Source: Hoplostethus atlanticus
Taxonomy: Eukaryota; Chordata; Actinopteri; Trachichthyiformes; Trachichthyidae
Assembly (NCBI GenBank): GCA_034670405.1
Contig: JAXDDX010000174.1
Location: 186,001 to 250,000, forward strand
DNA length: 64,000 bases
Reading direction: 5' to 3'
Positions 27,165-39,138 of the stretch are shown in pieces (position 1 is the first letter of the stretch; each line of letters starts with the position of its first letter). The notes beneath the pieces were generated by a model. That model was not told the DNA's origin, ran no database searches, and saw nothing but the letters and a program-made list of their open reading frames with translations. The translations under genes were made by a program, and so were the position numbers.

Positions 27165-30100
27165 ATGTCGAGGCGCAAGCAAGCCAAGCCGCAGCACATT
27201 AACTCCGACGAGCCCGGTTCATCTCAAAATGGTAAGTTTAGCCAGAAGAGCGTTGGCGATTTAAAACTTTTACATTTAGCCCTGCTCCGCCGTGTTGCGA
27301 CCCATCGGCGTTTCATAGCAAAGTTGGAGGCTAACTTTCCATCGCCCCCCTCGCACTTTGACCCGTTTGCTGACCGGGAATAAAACTTAACCTCCGCGTT
27401 GTGTAAAGTTTTTTTTAATCTAATACAGGTGCTCTGCGGGGTCCGCTTTATCCTAAATAAAATGCTTTTACTGTTCCTCATACACAGGGTCTGAACGATA
27501 TAATGACCGACTGCACTTGGAAATAATCAGGTGGATTAAATTGTATAGTTAATTTTATCATACATCGATTCCTTGCAGGTTTTGGTTGTTGCGTTTGTAA
27601 AACTAGAGTTGAATCCCATTGAACTTTAGTAGCTCAGTTTGAGGCGTGTACTGCTAATATTACTTGTTGGATTTTGGTTACATTGTGATACATGTGTGGT
27701 GATTGGGAAAACTACTAAAACTAAAGTATAGCCTGGGAATTGGTCAGATTAACTACATGTCATGTCTATCAGCTTTTGAATTGACTTGATTTGCACTACC
27801 TATCGTCAAGCATCACTTTTACTTGATTTAGCGTGTTTTTCTATAGTTCACTTTTGACTGGTTTTAGACTGGTATTGTAACTTGTCTTATAACTTCATAA
27901 CTCTTACAACTCTACTTTGTTTTTGGGAAGTGTTTGTGTATATATTTTATGTAGATGTAGAAATAGCTCGCTGCTCTGCGTCTTATTGGTGAAGTTTCAA
28001 ACAAAAGGTACCCAACAACTGTATGAAATGTGACTCGGGAGTAAGCTGACCTAAAGGCAATAAATCCCCCAGTTTAATGCATGACTGTTTCCTTTCGTAC
28101 ATATGTGGAGAGGTGGGGGATGGAGTGGTCTTTTTGTGGAGACTGGGTGGGGGTGCGTTTTGGTGTTGCCATATGCAAGCCCCAGCAGTGCCACGGACCT
28201 CACCTTCTCTGTGTTCAGCGTGGTGTTTAGGCTGGGCCGCAGTGACCTCGTTACATTCGCCTTTCTAACCTATTTTAATGTTGTGGATAATCTGCTGCGT
28301 TTTGCAGCTCCAAACTTGCACCCATTTAATAAATTGAATGTTTTAGTCTCACCTCGTGTCATGAACTCGAGTAAAGGTGATCAGATGCAGGTCATGCGCC
28401 ATCAAGTGGTGCACTAGCGGCGTTGCCTTTTGATAGACTTCATAATCGACGGGCTATGTATTTCGTGTGTATTTGTATTTGGCCCGAGTACATTTTTTTT
28501 ACTAACACCTCCACCGTGGGGGAAATTACTTATGTGTAGGATTGGATGCAAGTTTGCTTTGATTGCCTATTCTTATAAGAGCACTGTCCTCTCGCATGCC
28601 AATGTGGCCGCGTTATAATGTACCCATCTCCTGCTTGTTTGACAATGAGAGGACTCTGAATACAATGCAATTTGCAAGTTGTTCACGCCGCTTCATGTTG
28701 CCTGGTGAGCAATTAACAAGTCCAACAGTTTGGTTGAGCGAATGCAAACAGGTGGTCTGCCCCCATTCCCTGAGAGCATTAGCATTTGACAATGCACCCA
28801 GTTGTGAAATGTCCTCTTGGTTAGCAGACAAATTAAAATGCACACTCGGCGCACTTAACCGGGTTTCAGATGTTGAGGAAATGCCTAAAAGGTACTCTTC
28901 ATTATACATGAGATGTTTGGTGTTTTTTTTTTAGTTTCGGGGGCGCACAGTTCATTTAGTCCATGTCATCACTTGCGGAGTCTTCTTTTATTCTGATTGA
29001 AATAGCAAATTGTCAAAATAGAGGCTTGTATTTATGTATTGCACAACCTATATCCACTCTATAACATTTTAGTATGGTCACAAAGCATAAAAGTATTGCC
29101 CTATATGTACTAAATCATTTAGCCCGATCTAGTAATTGGTAGGGGCTTACCTCTTTCAGTAGCAAAGTAATTCAATGTTCTTGGTACTTTTGTCTCTCTG
29201 GACATTTGTGCTTGGTAATGTGTATATGGTAGATGGTTGCCCTCTACTGGCCCTGTGGACAACAGGCAAATCCAAGGTCCTTTTGATAAAATCAGTGTGC
29301 TGACCTATGAGGAGACTGAGAATTTGAGAGAGCTAGAATGACTGTTCATTTTGTACGAACAGTGCAAGGCTGTAGGCAATTTTATTTAACTGTACAAAAG
29401 GTTGTAGCTTAACCTTTTTTTGTTTTTCTTTTTTTTTTGTTCATGTTTTAGGGATTGTTCCAGATGGTCAAGCTGAAGAGGCTGGGAACGACGTGAAGAG
29501 GTTCAGAATGGATGAGACAAGGGTCTGCAACAAGTGTTGTGCTGAATTCTTTGATGAAGCCGAATTTCTTGAACATGAGAAAAATTGCACTAAAAGTCAG
29601 CAGGTGGTCATCATGAAAGATGGAGATAGCCATGAAGTGCCTGAGGAATATTCACAAGGTTCTCCTGATGGCATCACTAGTGACCATGATGATGGCCAGT
29701 CAAGCAGTCATTCCCTGTCAAATGTCAATACAGAGCTGCTAGAAAGAACAGAGGAAGAGACCAAAGTGAATACCGAAGACTTGGGCCGACATGAACTGGC
29801 AGAGATGTCTGGTAGCCCTGAGATGACTTTTCAACCTTCAACTAAGTTGCAAGATTCAAATGTCACTCTTGAATCCTTGACTACCACTAAAGTAGCTGTC
29901 ACTCAGCATTCTTCAAACCATAAATCTCCTCCCTCATCTCAGGATGCCCTGCAGGCCATCCCGATGATCTTGGAACAGTTGGTGTGCCTCCAGCAACAGC
30001 AGCTCCAGCAGATACAGCTCACAGAACAGATTCGAATTCAGGTAGCCATGATGGCCCCCCAGGGTCTCCAATCAACCGTAGGGGCAGCGGTGGACCCCCT

Positions 30101-32898
30101 GAAAGCTCTTGGTGCCCACCTCTCTCAACAGCTTTCTGCTGCAGCAGCTCTGATAGGTAAAAGGACAGGCAGCCAGAGCCTTTCTATGGAGACAATGAAG
30201 CAAGGTAAACTACCTCAAACTACTGGCATCCCTACCTCTCTGGCTGGAGGACTGGGGTCAATGACTTCTAAAACAGACATTTTGAAGGGCATTCCAGACT
30301 TGGCCAGCCGTTTGCCAGCACTACTGCCCCAGTCTCCAGGAGTCATGACTTTCCCCACCACCTTCAGTGGTATCCAAGCTGGGATTGATCCCTCTAAAAA
30401 AGGGAAGAGCAAGATGCTGAGCCTTCCATTGGAATCAAAGAATGGTGATTCATTATACAAGCACAAGTGTAAATACTGCGGGAAGACCTTTGGGAATGAC
30501 AGTGCTCTCCAGATTCACTTGCGTTCTCACACTGGAGAGAGACCCTTCAAATGTAACATCTGCGGGAATCGTTTCACAACCAAAGGAAACCTCAAAGTGC
30601 ATTTCCAAAGGCATAAAGACAAGTACCCCAACATCAGGATGAATCCTCACCCTGTGCCAGAGCACCTCGACAACGTTCCCACCAGCAGTGGCATTCCCTA
30701 TGGCATGTCCATGCCTATAGAAGAGTCCAACATGGTTGACATGAAGCCAGTGTTAGGCCATCCAGCTACTGGGTTCCACCCATCATCCATACCAGGGTTC
30801 AAGACAACATTTGAAGGCTTTGGAGGTGACCCATTTCCCCAGAGACCCTCTCCATCAAGTGATGGTGCATCAGTTACCTCAAATGTGTTTGGAGAGATGG
30901 GTTTGGATCAGAACCGGGATTCTAAGGAACTGATTGGAGCACTGCATCATATGAATGGTAATACCCTCCCAGGAGAACAAAGCTCTGGAACAGCCAAACT
31001 TCAGCAGATGGTGGATGGCCTGGAGAAGAGGACCAGTGACCCCAATGAATGTGTCATCTGCCATAGGGTGCTGAGCTGCCAGAGCTCTCTGAAGATGCAT
31101 TACCGCACACACACAGGCGAGAGGCCCTACAAGTGCAAAATCTGCGGCCGTGCTTTCTCCACCAAGGGTAACCTCAAGGCCCATTATGGAGTACATAGGG
31201 CCAACACTCCACTTAAAATGCAGCACTCATGTCCCATCTGCCAGAAAAAGTTCACCAATGCTGTGGTCCTGCAGCAACACATTCGCATGCACATGGGTGG
31301 GCAAATCCCCAACACGCCCATGCCAGAAAACCAGTTTGAAGCTGCTGAAGCAATGGACTCTTCTTTACCAGATGAGAAGTCTATGGATGGCAATGGTTTT
31401 GATGCAAGCATGGAAGACCATGAGACAGAGCTGGACTCCCAGGAGAAGCCAAATGATACCTCAGATTCTCTCCCATCTACCTCTGAGGAACAACCACAGC
31501 AGCATGTGCCCCCCTCCATTTTTTCCAGCCTAGATGTTTTGAAGAATCTCACCTCAGCTCTTGCACTGAAACGACAGAGCAGCACAGCTTCAGAGAGTGA
31601 GGGAACACCCAAAGAATCCCCCTCAGCTCCTAGAGAGCAGGAATATCAGACTGGCCGTAGTCCTGCCAGCTCAGCCATGTCATTTCACTCCTCTTCCCCT
31701 GTGAACAACCACATGGGTAGTAGCAAATCTCCTGAGTCTGCCATGGCTGACGATTTTGCTTGCAATGGGTCAAGACCAGACTCTGATAGCGGTGCTCAAG
31801 ATGGCAATGAGTCGAATGGTGCGCTTGACCTCACAGCTCCCAGCAGCTTCACCCCTAAAGCAATTAAAGAAGAACCTGGCCTGCCCTTTACTAATGGAGA
31901 CTATTGTGAGTTTATTATTTTATGAAAGTTTGTCATGTTGTCAAGGTGTCATGTTGAGTGCTTATTGTCTAACTCTGCCCACCTGTATCTACAGCTCCTA
32001 GTCACATGCCTTTCATGAGGATACCTCTGAGTCTTGCCAGTCTGGAGATGAAGATTCCTCCAGAGAACCCCTTGGGTCCCCATAGCTTGTTTGGCTCCCA
32101 GATGCCGCAGGGAACAGGCATGCCTTCATCCACCTCCAGTGCACCGCGGCGATCAACCAAACTGCATCTCTGTAACGCCTGCGGCAAGAACTTCTCATCT
32201 GCCAGTGCCTTGCAAATCCATGAGCGCACTCATACAGGGGAGAAGCCTTTTGCCTGCACAATCTGTGGCAGGGCTTTCACCACCAAGGGAAATCTCAAGG
32301 TAAGACCTCCCAGCCCTATATGTTTAAGCAGTTAAACAAGGCCCTTGTTAATCCATTTAATTGTGTGCTTTTGACTAATGCAATTATGGTAAACATTTTT
32401 TACTAAGTAAAGCCTTTATTTTAACTGGGCTTGGAATTGACTCTGGAATTGACTTTGTTTTAGGTGCATGTTGGAACCCACATGTGGAACAACTCATCAA
32501 GGCGTGGGCAGCGTCTGTCTTTGGATAATCCCATGGCCCTGATGGCAATGAGCTCAGAAGCTAAAATGTTGCCAGAGATGATGCAGGCTCCCAAAGAACT
32601 GAGTACTCCACCGATTAACTTTGACCCCTCTCTGTGGAACCAGTATGCTGCTGCCTTTAGTGGTGGCCTGACCATGAAGACCAATGAAATTTCTGTCATC
32701 CAGGGTGGTGGCATCCCACTCCCTGGGAGTCTTGCTGGTGGGCCTCTGGTCGGATCCACTGGAGGCCTCATGAAGATGGATGGGTCCCACTCTGGCTTGC
32801 CTGCTACCATGGCTGAAATTGAGAAGAACAGCTCTGACAGTGTGCCAAAATCACAATTCCCACATTTCATGGAGGAGGGTAAAATTGCAGTTAATTAG
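27165..32898 (+). CDS. sall4: sall4, spalt-like zinc-finger transcription factor (4 coding exons)
   Basis: SALL4 is a nuclear zinc-finger factor of stem and germ cells and of limb/fin and heart development; it represses through NuRD. Coding exons are 27165-27231, 29452-31905, 31995-32299 and 32464-32898, together 3261 bases or 1086 residues, with consistent phases and GT-AG introns. The protein starts [11 protein letters not shown], the NuRD-recruiting motif of SALL proteins. A C2HC finger uses C48, C51, H64 and C68. A Gln-rich dimerisation stretch lies near 200-215. C2H2 pairs follow: ZF1-2 (first Cys 362 and 390), ZF3-5 (556, 584, 616) and ZF6-7 (900, 928). A SUMO-type IKEE lies at 827-830. 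Intron 3 splits ZF7, whose two His (944, 948) are in exon 4. Paralogues SALL1 and SALL3 look similar. The flanking zfp64 and atp9a genes decide for sall4. Human SALL4 has 1053 residues. Confidence 0.97.
27232..29451 (+). other. sall4: sall4 intron 1 (2.2 kb)
   Basis: This is the only long intron of sall4, with donor GTAAGT and an acceptor after a T-rich tract ending TTTTAG. It contains no gene I can support. At 28563-28934 both strands stay open unusually long, and SOX-like ACAATG and POU-like ATTTGCA/ATGCAAAC words cluster at 28662-28795. This could be an intronic enhancer but is unproven. Confidence 0.7.
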
Positions 32899-34575
32899 GC
32901 TTTTGAGCCATCAATTGTAGTCTGAATTGTGAGTTTTTGAATGTTCAGGGTGGCAGTGGTATTGCTTGCCTTTTGCTCATTGACAGGTACAATCAATATT
33001 CAAAGTAAACCTTGTTGTGGATAATTCTGCTTGGATTAGTTGAATTTTTTCCAGTAACTTCATTGCAGTTCTTTCCCCTCCTGACTTGATCAATTCACAA
33101 GTGTTATTTTTAGTTTAACATGATAGAACTACTGTAGTTGTATTTACTGTTTATTTTTTATATACATATATATATGCGGGTATTTTTTTTTCTGTGACTT
33201 TTTTTTTTTTTTTTTTTTTTGTGTATCCAGAAGTTGAATGTATGACCTACTTGAAACTGCTTTAATTTAGACTGTCTCCCTGATGTACTTTTGAAGGATT
33301 TTGACTGTAATTGGAAAGGTTTCAGGGTGTGACTGCTTATGGACACCATGTCTCAGTGTTCTTGGGAATAATAGTGTGGTTAAACATATTTCTCTATACA
33401 TGACTACTTGCTTTCCTATTGTGCCATAGATTTTATGAAACTGTACAGTTTTGTAGTGGTAAATGTCATTGGTGTGTTTCTTTTTGAAGAGAGGCTTTTG
33501 ATCAGTTTGGAGACTTAAATTGCTTGACAAGTTATGTGTCCTGTCCCTCCTGTTAAATCAAGGTGCGCTTGCTCAGTCATCAATTTTTGATATTGTAGAT
33601 TACAAAACTGGCTTTCGTAAATGTGTCATGGCTGCTGAAATACAATAGGTAGTGTAAATCAAAAACCTCTTGCCAAGTGCTTAACCTGAATTGTAAATGT
33701 TCCTGTTGTCTTTTAATGCACCATAAGATTGTAATGAAGGCCCTGTTAGACTGATACTTCAGTATGTTGTACCATGTAGCATCACATTCATTTTATATTT
33801 TCATCCCAGTTTACAAAAATCTTAAACTAATTGTATTTTGTTTCCATATATTCCGCTTGTAGACCTGCAGAGTTATTTTAGTTGGCTGAGGTTTGAAGGG
33901 TATATAATGCTTAATGCTCTCAAGCCTGCACTTTATATTTCAAATTGTTAAATTTACATTTTATGGTTACATTTCAAATCCATTGCTTTTGTTATATAGT
34001 TATGCTGGAAAAGGGCAAATCAACAATTTTGTTATCTTTTCCTTCCCCTCGGTTTTTTTTTTAAACTGACAAAGCTGTTTTCTTTGAGCTCTGTTAATTG
34101 AATAGTTCTCACTCTTATTTTTCTGTTCTTGTATTTTATTTTTATTTTTTTTTATTTATAAAACATGAATGCTTGAGATTAGGGGGTAAATTCTACCTCG
34201 TTTAGATTTTAGTTTTTCTTCCATGCCCCCTAATCTCAATGCAATGCTCTGTACATTTTCCGACATTCTTGAGTATGCGATGATATTCTTTCATTTCTCA
34301 ACCTGCTGAGTTGAACAGTAATGAATGTATCACTGGACACTTTACACAACTCAGAATGGTCAGAATAGTTGTAGGCTCCTGCTGTACATTCCTCATTGAT
34401 ATGCATTTGCCAAGATGTGCCTTTTTCTTAAAAAAAGAAAAGCAAACCATGTCAAAACTGCTTAGAAGTTGTCTCTACAATTCAAGTAATGTCGCGCCAG
34501 TTTGGCCTGTTTACAGTGTAAATGTTATTGTTTTCTGGTCTTTTGAAAAATAAAATCAGGGTGACTTTTCCAACA
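32899..34575 (+). terminator. sall4: sall4 3' UTR with polyadenylation signal
   Basis: This is AT-rich sequence after the TAG at 32896-32898, with long T runs (for example 33199-33220). An AATAAA lies at 34549-34554, followed by a T-rich stretch, giving a UTR of about 1.67 kb. No other good AATAAA is seen earlier. A strong stem-loop lies at 34170-34243. Confidence 0.75.
34170..34243 (+). promoter_or_regulatory. sall4: Stem-loop in sall4 3' UTR
   Basis: TTGAGATTAGGGGG at 34173-34186 is perfectly complementary to CCCCCTAATCTCAA at 34226-34239. Past a single bulged T the outer TGC and GCA also pair. The 39-nt loop can pair further (AAATTCT with AGATTTT, imperfectly). The structure would form in the sall4 mRNA. 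Its role is unknown: an RNA-protein site, a decay element, a small hairpin RNA, or a MITE relic are all possible. Confidence 0.6.
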
Positions 34576-35179
34576 CTTTTACATTTCATTATTCCACTAC
34601 AGAGGAAATGGTTACCCAACTTAATTTAACACACTCAAGTGTTGCACTGAAATATATCTTCCTGAAACCTTGCATTGCTTTCTATGCCTGCTGAGGCTGC
34701 TTTATTTGAATTTGCATCAAAAACCCTGATTTCCATCAAGTCACCTTCAAATGACTTGAGTTAACTTGTTCTTTTTCTGATCTCATGTGACCCAGCAGTG
34801 GATATTCCAATGATCTGTTTACCCATTATTCCATTGTTTTGCATCCTCAACAAAAAAAGATTTGCATCCACAACTAAGGCATGCTCCCCAGTCACGTCTT
34901 TCCACAATCAAATTTAGGTAAACTACAATGGCCTTTCTCTTATGTTAGTGACATGATGATACATGCCTCTCCAGACTACATGCACCATTGTCATGTAGAC
35001 TACTTACGCTAGTAGGCTAAATTGGCATATTTGAACAAAAATACAGAATGGGAATTAGAGACCCATAGGTGTCTAGAGGTATTTGATAAACACACCCTAG
35101 CCTAACAATATTGCTTCTGGTGGTGTGCATATCACCAGAAATTACGAACTCAGCTGGTTTCAGTGAGATGTGTCTGAAA
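34576..35179. other. Intergenic DNA between sall4 and atp9a
   Basis: About 600 bases without a recognisable gene or clear repeat. The whole sall4 to atp9a spacing is only about 1.05 kb, so this segment and the adjoining repeat must hold the upstream control region of atp9a. Confidence 0.6.
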
Positions 35180-35513
35180 CAGTGGTTCACAAATTGGGTC
35201 AGGGGACACCCAGGAGGTCCTTGGAGGGATTCCAGGGGGTCTCCAGCAAAACAAGAACTAGAACAATTTCATTTGACGATAGTACAGTGAAAGAAGACAT
35301 AAAAACTGCTGATCAGAGATTTAACTTTCCCTACTGTTATCACCCCACCTACAGTATAAACATTTGTCCAGTTCTGCACCAAAACAACCACGAAAATCTT
35401 CTCAGATGGGGAGTAATTCTCATCAAATGGGTCTAATGTGCATCTAGGGGGGGAAAAAATATATATATAAATATATAACAGGACAATGACATGAAACTGT
35501 TAGGGAATCCCTG
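35180..35513. mobile_element. hAT-like non-autonomous element (MITE), degenerate
   Basis: The left end reads CAGTGGTTCACAAATTGGGT, and the right end on the minus strand reads CAGGGATTCCCTAACAG. Both resemble the CAGNGGTTCNCAAA terminus of hAT/Charlie elements and are imperfect inverted repeats of each other (about 10 of the first 15 bases). The next words (GGTCCTTGGAGGGATTCCAG) also fit that group. No transposase is present, and a clean 8-bp target duplication is not visible. It lies about 115 bp upstream of the atp9a ATG. Confidence 0.5.
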
Positions 35514-35627
35514 GTGCTGTCCTACTGACTGCAGCCTGAAGAGTCCCATGAGTGACAGTCGGCGAGCCTCCGCCCAGAACCCAGACTGCCAGGCTGCCTG
35601 CCTACAGCTTCAGCAGGGGCCGCAGCA
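35514..35627 (+). promoter_or_regulatory. atp9a: atp9a proximal promoter and 5' UTR
   Basis: This is a GC-richer stretch immediately before the atp9a start codon, with no TATA box at a usual distance. The transcription start is not determinable. The ATG context is GCAGCAATGA, with G at -3. Confidence 0.45.
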
Positions 35628-38600
35628 ATGACGGACAATATTCCCCTGCAACCCGTGAGACGACAGAAAAGACACGACGGCAAACACAGGAATGGGTAAG
35701 GGCGACGAACGGCACGAAAATCCAAATACCGAGAGATGAAAACTGAGCTGGAGGTTGTATGTGTTTTGCTCGTCGGCTACCGCTGATGTCAGTGGTAATT
35801 GTTTACAGAAGCGCCGCGCTTTAGCCGACATTGTCTCCATAACTGAGCGGATTTAACGTCATTTATTAGGTTATTTTGCGGTTGATAACAAAGGGGCTTG
35901 TGCTGAGAGGTATACATGCTGTTATAGGAATGATGTGGCCATTCATTATCGCTTAGTGAAATAGCTAGAGCGCCAGGAGACATCCTGGTTCCGGGTGCTG
36001 TTGAAGCAAGTGCTTTTGACGCCCATGCCAGTATTTGCTCTGCTGACTATACCAGAGGACTGTCACTGAGCGGAGAAACGCAGGCCGTGCCTCACGGTGC
36101 CCTGTCCCACATTCACGATTTAAACGATGCCATGTACCATTATTTTGACAGACCTCACGAGCGATGATGTGTGTCTCCATCATAGTCGAGCAGGCTGCCA
36201 TCATGATGTCAGCTCTAATAATAAACCGGTTTATTCTTACAGATATATACCCCAATGCAGAAATATCCAGAATATGTAGCTGCCCATACAATGAATCTGC
36301 AGTGAACAATACAATCCACAGACGTATTGTAAGCCTAATGACAGGTCTTGGCAACATAGGCCTCCATTGCATCACCGTTCACCTGTCCTGCCCTGGTCTC
36401 TCCTAATGGCGCATTAGTGCCGTTAGAAAATCAATGACATATTATTATTATTATTATTATTACTATTATTTCAAGTCTAGCTTTAATTTAAGGCATGGTG
36501 ATCCAGATAGGATGCACTAGATCAGCAGTACCCCGTGAGGAGGTTCCAGGGGATCCCAGAGTAAAATGTGGGTTAGTTTAGTTTCATTATTATTGATTCA
36601 CTAGATGTTAACCAATGTTTAGACCTGGCAAACAGTTTGTGAGCAGTGAACAGTACATTTGGTCTCTCTGTTCCTCCATGATTCTGGTATACGGGGAAAC
36701 AATGCAAACGTGTTGGTTCCCTCATCATAAACTTAACCCATTTCACAAATGTTGTCAGCATTTGATAAGGCTGGATACTGCGACAGGACAGTCAGCTATG
36801 CTTCGTCAGTCCAAATTATATTTTTTTCAAATGGAAAACTATGAATGTACTCATGTCTTTTTTTGCCCACAGTCAGTGTTTGATAACTTATGAAGGAGGG
36901 TAAAGTATTGATCCTATAAGGCCACTGGTCTCTTAGTTAGCTGAAAAGGAATGTTTTGTTTGGGTAGGGCGAAGGGAGCGGCCAGCCTGTTGCAGATGAA
37001 GTTAATATTTATTTTGTAATCTGTCCAGTCTCTATGGTCATGGACCTTTTACTCAGCCCGGTCTGTTCTGTAGGTCTGTAGTTGCAATAAGCAACATATT
37101 AACAAAGATATGTCTTGGAGCAATTATCTTGACTGCTTCATACAATCCAACAGGGTTATGACTAAACCTGAAGAATAAGCATCTTGTGAAATAGGCTAAA
37201 CTCTCCGGTGTATCCTGTTTCTCATTCATGCCCTTATCCTAACTGCACAATCTATGTCCCAGAATGTCTAACAGTGAAACAAATTAGGAGATCGTAAGAA
37301 ACCTTTTAACTTCCTCTGCTTCTTTTTCCCAGGTGCTGCCCGTGGTCGCGATGCTGTGGCATGGGTGACATCCGTCCCCGCACCGTGTGGCTCGGCCACC
37401 CAGAGAAGAGGGAGCAGAGGTACCCCAGGAATGTCATTAACAACCAGAAGTACAACTTCTTTACCTTCCTGCCTGGGGTGAGTGTCAGTCAGGGGTCACC
37501 CCCCACCACCACCACCACCCACCTCCCTCAGCCTGGGCCTGATTCACTGAGATTCATAATAATGGGACAGTATTTGAACTGGGCAACATGGCTTTCACCT
37601 TGCATTGTAATGTTGGTAATTGAGGATTTTAAGCTCATTGTACTGTCCCACTCATTATGAGTCACTCTGGATCAGTAAATTATAGTGTTTTATGCTCCCA
37701 TTCTGTAGATTAGCCCTTAAATACTGTTGTCTTGTTTGCTTGATGCGTAGACACATAGCCCTTGGTTAGACTTGTCCTGGTATGACTTGTGATCATGCCA
37801 CAATTGTTTGATTTGCTGTGCGATGCTCCAGGCCTGATCTGGAGGTGAGGCGAGGCTTGTGATTGAAATGCTGTGTAGATGCCTCACTGCACATTTTGGT
37901 AGTGTAAGAAGAGACATGCAGGAAACGAGAGAGGGAGGCATACACAGATTAACTAAATGAAGGGTTTCATTCCAATCACTGAAACCTGATGTTAATTGCT
38001 CTATATTTAAACAAATGATCACATCATTTAAAATGTTGCTATTTCTTAAGTAATAAGCTGAAAATAGCTATTAACTTCAGTAATATTCAATCGTGGGTTT
38101 TACTTTAATGTCAGCGATCATTTGAAATTAATATCTTCAAATACGGTGACAAGAGACCCACAACAGACGTTCAGATGTTTTGATCACATCCTGAGAATGG
38201 CGTGGAAGTGACAGGAGTGACTGAGGTTGTACATTTCAGCTGCAGGTTTGATGACAATATAGACAGCGGTCAGTAAATAAAGTATTTGACCCTCACAGGA
38301 CGCCAGGCCCGATTTGCATCTGCATTTGTTTTCCAGACATTCGGTAGTCTTAAGATCTTATGGCGTGTTTGTATATGAAGTCAGACATTAAAAGTAGCTC
38401 ACATTTGTTTGGAAAGCAAAAGACAAGACCATGGCATTTTTGCATTGCAAAGTGTGATGCTTTTGATTGACTTTAGTAGTTATTTTCAGACAGTCTCACG
38501 AAGTCTCACCACACCATATTGTACTCTGTGTGCCTGTGCTTTACACTCTTGTCAACAGTTTGGCAAATAACATACAGTAGCTATCAGTAGCTATTTTCGC

Positions 38601-39138
38601 TTTATAGTAATCTTGCACATTGGTGGTAATGAAATTGAGCAAAGGTGTAGCATGGGTGTTAAATCTTAACTTTTAACGTTGGTGCAAGAACTGCAGACTT
38701 TGCCATATCTCTAAAGTATGTTGGTTTCATTTTCTGTGAAAATCAATTGATTCCAACACTGACAGTTCATTGAATGTGAACAATGTTTTATATTTTGTAA
38801 ATGTGGAATGCATGACTTTACAAGATTTGGGAGTTAGTATTAAGGGTTGTATCAAGGCACATGGAGCGTAAGTATTGTAGGTTACATATTCTCATGGCTG
38901 TGAAAAACATCTCTGACAATAAATGTTAAATGATAAGCATGATACCTTTTTTCTTATTTTGAAAAACAACAACTCATCAGTTCCCTCTGTAATGCCTCTA
39001 AATGTCATTGTTTTGTGTTCACAGGCGCTGTACAACCAGTTCAAGTACTTCTTCAACTTGTACTTTCTGCTTTTGGCCTGCTCTCAGTTTGTCAAAGAGC
39101 TACAGTTAGGTGCCCTCTACACCTACTGGGTCCCTTTG
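35628..39138 (+). CDS. atp9a: atp9a exons 1-3: cytosolic N-terminus and M1 to start of M2
   Basis: Exons are 35628-35695, 37333-37477 and 39025-39138. The protein starts [15 protein letters not shown], as ATP9A does in other vertebrates, followed by a Cys-rich CCPWSRCC stretch that could be palmitoylated (inference). Exon 2 encodes [12 protein letters not shown] and the conserved [16 protein letters not shown]. Exon 3 encodes M1 ([13 protein letters not shown]) and the lead-in to M2 (LYTYWVPL). Introns 1 and 2 (1637 and 1547 bases) hold only a TTA repeat (36441-36470) and possible MITE debris near 36510-36600. Confidence 0.95.

Noticed and set aside
28563..28934. Open frame of 123 codons in sall4 intron 1
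   Set aside because: It has no recognisable domain, lies inside an intron between good splice sites, and ends in a T run giving Phe repeats. Treated as noncoding.
30468..32400. sall1 or sall3 instead of sall4
   Set aside because: The fingers resemble those paralogues, but the flanking zfp64 and atp9a and the overall length fit sall4.
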